Assembly: GCA_020829485.1 (NCBI GenBank)
Contig: JAIVFU010000004.1
Coordinates: forward strand, 62,001-126,000
DNA from: Nostoc sp. CHAB 5834
GTDB taxonomy: Bacteria > Cyanobacteriota > Cyanobacteriia > Cyanobacteriales > Nostocaceae
DNA length: 64,000 nucleotides
Reading direction: 5' to 3'
Position numbers and translations under genes: made by a program. The notes under the pieces were generated by a model that searched no databases, was not told where the DNA came from, and saw only the letters and a list, made by a program, of their open reading frames with translations. Shown in pieces: positions 59,834 to 64,000 of this stretch (position 1 is its first letter; every line of letters starts with the position of its first letter).

Positions 59834-61312
59834 TCAAATATCTAATAAACCATAGCGCTTTTGTAAATCAAGTAACTTCATTCTTGCAACACCTGCATTA
59901 TCAGCTAAATCAGCAAATTCTACAAAGCGCCGCAATTCCTTTTTCAAAAGATTACGCTCTACTTCTATAGTTTCTCTATCTAAATCTGGTGGTAAAACAA
60001 TCATGTCAAATATAGTGGCGCGTTCCTTAGCCGGATGAGGACGTAAAACTCGCCCCCGTCGTTGAATGAATTGGCGAGGATTACCAGAACTTGATAAAAT
60101 CACCGCAGTTTGAATTGCTGGAATATCCACACCTTCATCTAAACAACGAATTGCGACTAAACCTTGCAACTCTCCACTTTCAAATTGATGCCGTAAAATT
60201 TCCCTTTCTTGCAAAGTTGTTTGAGCCGTATAGGTACTTACCTTATAGCCTAAATCCACTCCCAGAATTTTAGCAACAGCTTTGAGTTGGCGTAGAGACG
60301 AACGTTGTCCCGCATCTTGGGAACCATCACTGCAATAAAAAAGTGTGTGACTAGTTTCGCGGCGAGTTGCCATTAAATCCCGCAAGGCAGTTAATTTATT
60401 TTCCGCCGCACCAATTAACCTTGCTCTTTGCATCAACAACGGCTTTAAATCTTCATTGTCTTCAAAGCTTCCTGCTTGTCCATTTTCTCGATCTCTATAT
60501 AGTAGCGATCGCCCAATTCTTTTAGTTAACTTTAAATAGGCAATACTTTCAGCTTCAGTTAACTCTACTAACACTGGATAATAGAGATAATGTACCAAAG
60601 CACCTTGAGCGATCGCATCCCTCAAAGTAAACTCTGGTTGCAGAACTGGGCCAAAATAATCAAATAAAGATTGCGTACCAAAATCATCAAAATATCTTTC
60701 TGGTGTGGCAGATAAAGCCAGTCTCAACCCAACACTACGGGGCAAACTTTCTTCTAACTTAGGTGCGCCTAAATTATGCGCCTCGTCCCCAATAATTAAA
60801 GTTTTGGCAGGAAAATATTTGAGTTGAGACTGAAAACCATCTCCAATTAAAGTAGAGTTCGTAGTGATTACCGTGACAAACCGTTGAGAACCAGAACGCA
60901 GATTATAAATTTGCGTAGAAAGTTGACTTTGCCAAGTGCGTAAATTCTCAAAAGCTAAAATGGGTTGCAAATTAAATTTTTCGCATTCTCGCGCCCATTG
61001 GGTAACGAGATGACGATAGGGACACACTACCAACAGAACTTGTAAATTAATCTGTTGGTAGAGTTCACAAGCGATCGCTAGTGCAGTAATAGTTTTACCA
61101 CTACCAGTAGCCATTTTCAGCGTCCCTCTGCCATTGTTGGTAAACCAGCTAGCGATCGCTTCTCGCTGATATTGCCGCAATTGCAGAGACACAGGCATTC
61201 TTGGGCATCCTGGTAGTGGTTGCGTGTAATAACTGCCCAAAATTTCCCTTGCAATTGGTAATTTCAACCGGAAAGTGGGCAGTTGCTGCACTGAATTTTT
61301 CGTCAGGTACAT
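59834..61312 (-). CDS. DNA phosphorothioation system restriction helicase (DEAD/DEAH type)
   Basis: 492 residues. RecA-type motifs: QRQREAIASWF (Q-like), Walker A MATGSGKTITALAIA (70-74 GSGKT), LIIGDEAHNLGAP (DEAH, about 175), LALSATPERYFDDFG, LVAIRCLDEGVDIPAIQ and RQFIQRRGRVLRPHPAKE. Family recall: a type-I-restriction-like helicase designated a phosphorothioation system restriction enzyme (TIGR04095-like). No nuclease domain is visible in the sequence. It may act with the SMC-type ATPase that lies downstream but is broken here. ATG 61312 gives an N-terminus of about 40 residues before the helicase core. Confidence 0.78.
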   Translation of the reverse strand: MYLTKNSVQQLPTFRLKLPIAREILGSYYTQPLPGCPRMPVSLQLRQYQREAIASWFTNNGRGTLKMATGSGKTITALAIACELYQQINLQVLLVVCPYRHLVTQWARECEKFNLQPILAFENLRTWQSQLSTQIYNLRSGSQRFVTVITTNSTLIGDGFQSQLKYFPAKTLIIGDEAHNLGAPKLEESLPRSVGLRLALSATPERYFDDFGTQSLFDYFGPVLQPEFTLRDAIAQGALVHYLYYPVLVELTEAESIAYLKLTKRIGRSLLYRDRENGQAGSFEDNEDLKPLLMQRARLIGAAENKLTALRDLMATRRETSHTLFYCSDGSQDAGQRSSLRQLKAVAKILGVDLGYKVSTYTAQTTLQEREILRHQFESGELQGLVAIRCLDEGVDIPAIQTAVILSSSGNPRQFIQRRGRVLRPHPAKERATIFDMIVLPPDLDRETIEVERNLLKKELRRFVEFADLADNAGVARMKLLDLQKRYGLLDI

Positions 61313-61350
61313 AAAATGTTAAGCACAAAGATGGTAACGAACCCTAATTA

Positions 61351-61408
61351 ATGGGCATTGGGCATTGGGCATTGGGTATTGGGCATTGGGCATTGGGCAT
61401 TGGTTATC
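61351..61408. repeat. (TTGGGCA)n tandem repeat, with (CCCTATT)n beyond
   Basis: About eight GGGCATT/GGGTATT units at 61351-61403, then CCCTATT units at 61420-61450, in the spacer between the helicase and lexA. Confidence 0.88.
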
Positions 61409-61462
61409 CCCCATGTCTCCCTATTCCCTATTCCCTATTCCCTACTCCCCACTCCCCATTAC

Positions 61463-62068
61463 TCAGTTGTAACCCCGCCAAACACCAATGAGAGAACCTT
61501 GCACCTGTACTTGTTGAGCCATGACTTCAATGGGATTGTACTTAGGATTCGCTGGTTTGAGGATAACGCGATCGCCTTGGCGATAAAAACGTTTTAATGT
61601 TGTACCAAATCCATCAACTCTGGCGGCGACGATAATACCATTTTTTAAATGATTTGGTTCTGCTACTGGACGCAGAAATACCACATCGCCATCAGTAATT
61701 AAATCTTCAATCATGCTATCGCCAGCTACGCGCAAAGCGTAAGTTTGGGGAGGTAAATCGAAATTAGAAAAGTCTAAATGATCTACAGCATCAGTAAACG
61801 GTTCTATTAAACCACCAGCAGCGATCGTGCCCAAAATTGGTACACCTTGCTTTACAGGACGCAAAATCCGAATCGTTCGTGCTTGGCCTTCAGTCCATTC
61901 AATATATCCTTTAGTCCGTAAATGTTCTAAACGGCTTTGAATTGGTGCTGGTGACTTCAAGTTCATCGCTTGCATCATTTGCCGAATTGAAGGCGAATGC
62001 TGGTGCGATCGGATGTATTCTGCCAACCATTCGTAAAGTTCTTGTTGAGCTTCTGTTAGACGTTCCAT
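61463..62068 (-). CDS. lexA: LexA repressor (S24 family, autocleavage residues intact)
   Basis: 201 residues. N-terminal winged helix (TEAQQELYEWLAEYIRSHQHSPSIRQMMQAMNLKSPAPIQSRLEHL). The cleavage site is Ala84-Gly85 (TIAAGGLIEP), catalytic Ser118 (VAGDSMIE) and Lys159 (GTTLKRF). In cyanobacteria LexA may control SOS genes or redox/carbon-related genes. All catalytic residues are kept, so it should be self-cleaving. ATG 62068 gives the standard MERLTEAQQ start. Confidence 0.93.
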   Translation of the reverse strand: MERLTEAQQELYEWLAEYIRSHQHSPSIRQMMQAMNLKSPAPIQSRLEHLRTKGYIEWTEGQARTIRILRPVKQGVPILGTIAAGGLIEPFTDAVDHLDFSNFDLPPQTYALRVAGDSMIEDLITDGDVVFLRPVAEPNHLKNGIIVAARVDGFGTTLKRFYRQGDRVILKPANPKYNPIEVMAQQVQVQGSLIGVWRGYN

Positions 62069-62278
62069 AAAGAAAGAGGGAAGTAATTATAAATGTCTCT
62101 AGAACATTAGTACTACAAAAAACTCCCCATAACAAGAGAAAAGTAAAAATATGAAAGGTAAAAGCAAAATTATTTTCTTCTTTTTTGCCTTTTGACAAAT
62201 AAGAATATTACAGGTTACAGATGAGAGGGTACAGGTTACAACCAAGAAAACTATACCCTATACCCTTTGCCCTATTCC

Positions 62279-63199
62279 CTACTCTGCTCCTAAGATACTA
62301 GCAAGCAGAGCTTTTTGGGCGTGCAAGCGATTTTCTGCCTGTTCCCAAACTCGTGATTGAGAACCTTCAATAACTGCCTCGGTAATTTCTTCACCACGAT
62401 GGGCTGGTAAGCAGTGTAAAACAATTGCCTCTGGATCGGCAAGGCTTAATAGCTGATCCGAAATTTGGTAAGGCTGGAAAATTGGCATCCGATTATCGGC
62501 TTCAGATTCTTGTCCCATACTCGCCCAAACATCAGTGTAAAGTACATTAGAACCCTTGGCTGCTAATTCTGGATCATGAGTGACAAGGACTTCCGTTTTG
62601 TTATTAGCGATCGCTCTTGCTTGTTCTACAATTTTAGAATCTGGCTCATATCCGCTAGGAGTAGCAATTCTAACATTCATTCCCACCAAAGCACAGCCCA
62701 ACATCAGAGAATTAGCCATATTATTCCCATCACCCACGTAGGTCAAAGTTAAGCCAGCCAGGGTGTTAAAGCTTTCTTGAATCGTCAATAAATCAGCTAA
62801 TACCTGACAAGGATGTTCTGCATCAGTCAGCGCATTAATCACCGGAATATTGGCATAGTGAGCAAAAGTTTCCAAATCCTGCTGTGCAAAAGTGCGAATT
62901 GCCAAAACATCCAGATATCGATCTAACACCCGCGCCGTATCCTGTAAAGGTTCCCCGCGACTAACTTGAGTAACATTAGGGTTGAGATCGATTACCTGTC
63001 CACCCAGTTGGTACATCGCCACCGTAAAACTTACCCGCGTGCGAGTTGAAGCTTTGGAGAACAACAACCCCAAAACTTTATTACATTGCAACTTCAGTTG
63101 TTGTGATTTAAGTTGAGTTGCCAATTGCAGGAGTTCTTGAAGTTCAGTAGGACTGATGTCCGCTAGACTTAATAAATCTCGTCCGAGCAATGCTGCCAT
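62279..63199 (-). CDS. argF: Ornithine carbamoyltransferase
   Basis: 306 residues from ATG 63199 (an upstream TTG at 63256 would add 19 residues that do not look like the family). Carbamoyl-phosphate site SKASTRTRVSFTVAMYQLGG, ornithine-site DAEHPCQVLADLLTI, and HCLPAHRGEEITEAVIEGSQS near the C-terminus. It makes citrulline from ornithine and carbamoyl phosphate in arginine synthesis, and in cyanobacteria supports cyanophycin supply. Single gene, minus strand. Confidence 0.95.
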   Translation of the reverse strand: MAALLGRDLLSLADISPTELQELLQLATQLKSQQLKLQCNKVLGLLFSKASTRTRVSFTVAMYQLGGQVIDLNPNVTQVSRGEPLQDTARVLDRYLDVLAIRTFAQQDLETFAHYANIPVINALTDAEHPCQVLADLLTIQESFNTLAGLTLTYVGDGNNMANSLMLGCALVGMNVRIATPSGYEPDSKIVEQARAIANNKTEVLVTHDPELAAKGSNVLYTDVWASMGQESEADNRMPIFQPYQISDQLLSLADPEAIVLHCLPAHRGEEITEAVIEGSQSRVWEQAENRLHAQKALLASILGAE

Positions 63200-63586
63200 G
63201 CTTGTAATCTGTAAAAAATAATTATATATTTCTGTCTCTTTATTCAGCTGTGCCAATAAAATACAGTTTTAGAACTGCACCAGATATTTTTGCGCCCAAC
63301 CCAGGATTTGAGTTAGCTTTTGCAGTGCATATTAATTTACCAACTTTATTAGCGATCGCAATCACTGATTTTTTCTGGTTCATCACAATTGCAAGGGCAA
63401 CTCAACCATCTAGGCGTACAAAAGTCGTGATATTGCCAAAATCTCTGGTCTTTTAGCCTAATTTAGCAACAGGGAGATATTTTTTAGCAATTAGAGCTAG
63501 ACAAATAAATTGATTATGGTACAATAAGAAATTGTGGTTGCCATTTAAGAGCAATACCTACGGTAAGCTACAACTACACCAAACTT

Positions 63587-63658
63587 GCCAGCATAGCACA
63601 GTGGTAGTGCATCCGACTTGTAATCGGAAGGTCGCGAGTTCAAATCCCGCTGCTGGCT
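63587..63658 (+). tRNA. trnT-TGT: tRNA-Thr (anticodon TGT)
   Basis: 72 bases with GCCAGCA/TGCTGGC acceptor stem, all seven pairs Watson-Crick; anticodon stem TCCGA/TCGGA with loop CTTGTAA, so anticodon TGT (threonine, ACA codons). T-arm GTTCAAAT loop with one mismatched stem pair (A-C). CCA is not encoded. Confidence 0.93.
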
Positions 63659-63875
63659 TTAAGTATACATAAGAATTTAAGTTGTCGATTGTGTAAGGTA
63701 ATTCAGCCCATTGCTGATCTACTGGAGTGCATCATGTCCTAAAACTTGTGCAAGTAAAGGTTTTGAAGCCCGACGAATCACCATAACTCGTCTTGATGGT
63801 AATGAAGTCTCTGTGCGTGCTATTTAAATAATAAAGAATTGGTGCGATCGCGCCAATTCCTTACACTTTTTATCC
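63659..63875. other. tRNA-downstream spacer with a short possible gene relic
   Basis: Plus-strand bases about 63740-63827 read GFEARRITITRLDGNEVSVRAI and a stop, with no credible start, so at most a relic. Otherwise no coding signal; one HIP1-like site (GCGATCGCGC) near 63845. Confidence 0.3.
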
Positions 63876-64000
63876 TTATTGTTGGTTTAACCAAATTTCT
63901 AAGTCAGCAACATTAGAAAAGTCTAATAATGCTTCTCCTAGATTTTCTAATTGTTCAATCGACAAACCTTTAATTCGCTCGATTAATGATTGATTAATTT
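63876..64000 (-). CDS. C-terminal end of a DUF4351/Rpn-family protein (runs off window)
   Basis: On the minus strand the frame from the window edge reads NQSLIERIKGLSIEQLENLG, then EALLDFSNVADLEIWLNQQ, and stops at 63876-63878. The 'LSIEQLENLGEALLDF...DLEIWL' motif is the DUF4351 tail of Rpn/transposase-like PD-(D/E)XK nucleases abundant in cyanobacteria. Only the last 40 residues are visible. Confidence 0.7.
   Translation of the reverse strand, partial: INQSLIERIKGLSIEQLENLGEALLDFSNVADLEIWLNQQ

Noticed and set aside
63250..63456. 68-codon plus-strand ORF between argF and the tRNA
   Set aside because: No ribosome-binding site, no conserved motif; argF start and tRNA upstream region overlap it.
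1..64000. CRISPR array
   Set aside because: The repeats seen are 7-21 bp simple tandem repeats or MITE ends without regular spacers; no cas genes.

Overview
The window is from a filamentous, probably heterocyst-forming cyanobacterium (Nostocales). The evidence is the abundance of GCGATCGC-type HIP1 octamers, cyanobacterial photosynthesis genes (chlG, psbU, btpA, a PetP-like gene, a BCD/PucC-family transporter, a VKOR-thioredoxin fusion), several Uma2 genes, and the short tandem repeats (GGGGAGT/GGGGAAT, CATTAGT, TTGGGCA) typical of Nostoc-like intergenic DNA. Genus is inferred from style only.

Layout. 1-1.8 kb: start of a glycosyltransferase and a two-gene ABC exporter for polysaccharide. 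1.9-3.6 kb: tandem Uma2 genes plus a remnant of a third. 3.7-11 kb: core photosynthesis and metabolism (PetP-like, Get3d-like ATPase, chlG, MDR dehydrogenase, inositol-phosphatase family, BCD/PucC transporter). 11.2-16.7 kb: accessory stretch with an Rpn-type nuclease, a membrane HNH protein next to a membrane-anchored actin-like ATPase, and a decayed RHH/PIN toxin-antitoxin pair. 16.9-43 kb: mostly housekeeping (aldo/keto reductase, DEAD helicase, rimO, btpA, VKOR, CHASE2-PAS-GGDEF cyclase, nadB, psbU, uppP, PDZ-radical SAM protein, GH10-like protein, PQQ-type sugar dehydrogenase, AmpG-like transporter), peppered with MITE-like elements. 44.2-61.3 kb: a DNA phosphorothioation (Dnd) island. 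61.4-64 kb: lexA, argF, tRNA-Thr(TGT) and the end of a DUF4351/Rpn-type gene.

The Dnd island is the main accessory system. On the minus strand lie dndC, dndD and dndE plus a phosphorothioation-associated methyltransferase; a Uma2 gene and a decayed MazF-type toxin-antitoxin pair have landed between them. Diverging from dndC across a palindrome-rich promoter region is a plus-strand operon of two DGQHR-domain (DndB-like) proteins separated by a GIY-YIG-like protein. Beyond it are a Dnd-associated small protein, a frameshifted RelE/ParE pair, another Uma2 gene, a second DndD-like SMC-type ATPase that is broken, its 57-residue overlapping partner, and a helicase of the phosphorothioation-restriction type. 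No dndA cysteine desulfurase and no dndFGH are present, so sulfur mobilisation would rely on a desulfurase elsewhere. Modification looks intact; one restriction arm looks damaged.

Two families of short terminal-inverted-repeat elements were found by reading intergenic DNA. One family (ends CAATACGGTTCAGTTAAG) has four copies with three unrelated cores. All four are flanked by 10-bp direct repeats (three perfect, one 9/10). Simple-sequence and palindromic repeats have also entered coding sequences in frame (GH10-like, GNAT and Uma2 genes). Five to six decayed genes, mostly toxin-antitoxin parts, point to active gene loss.
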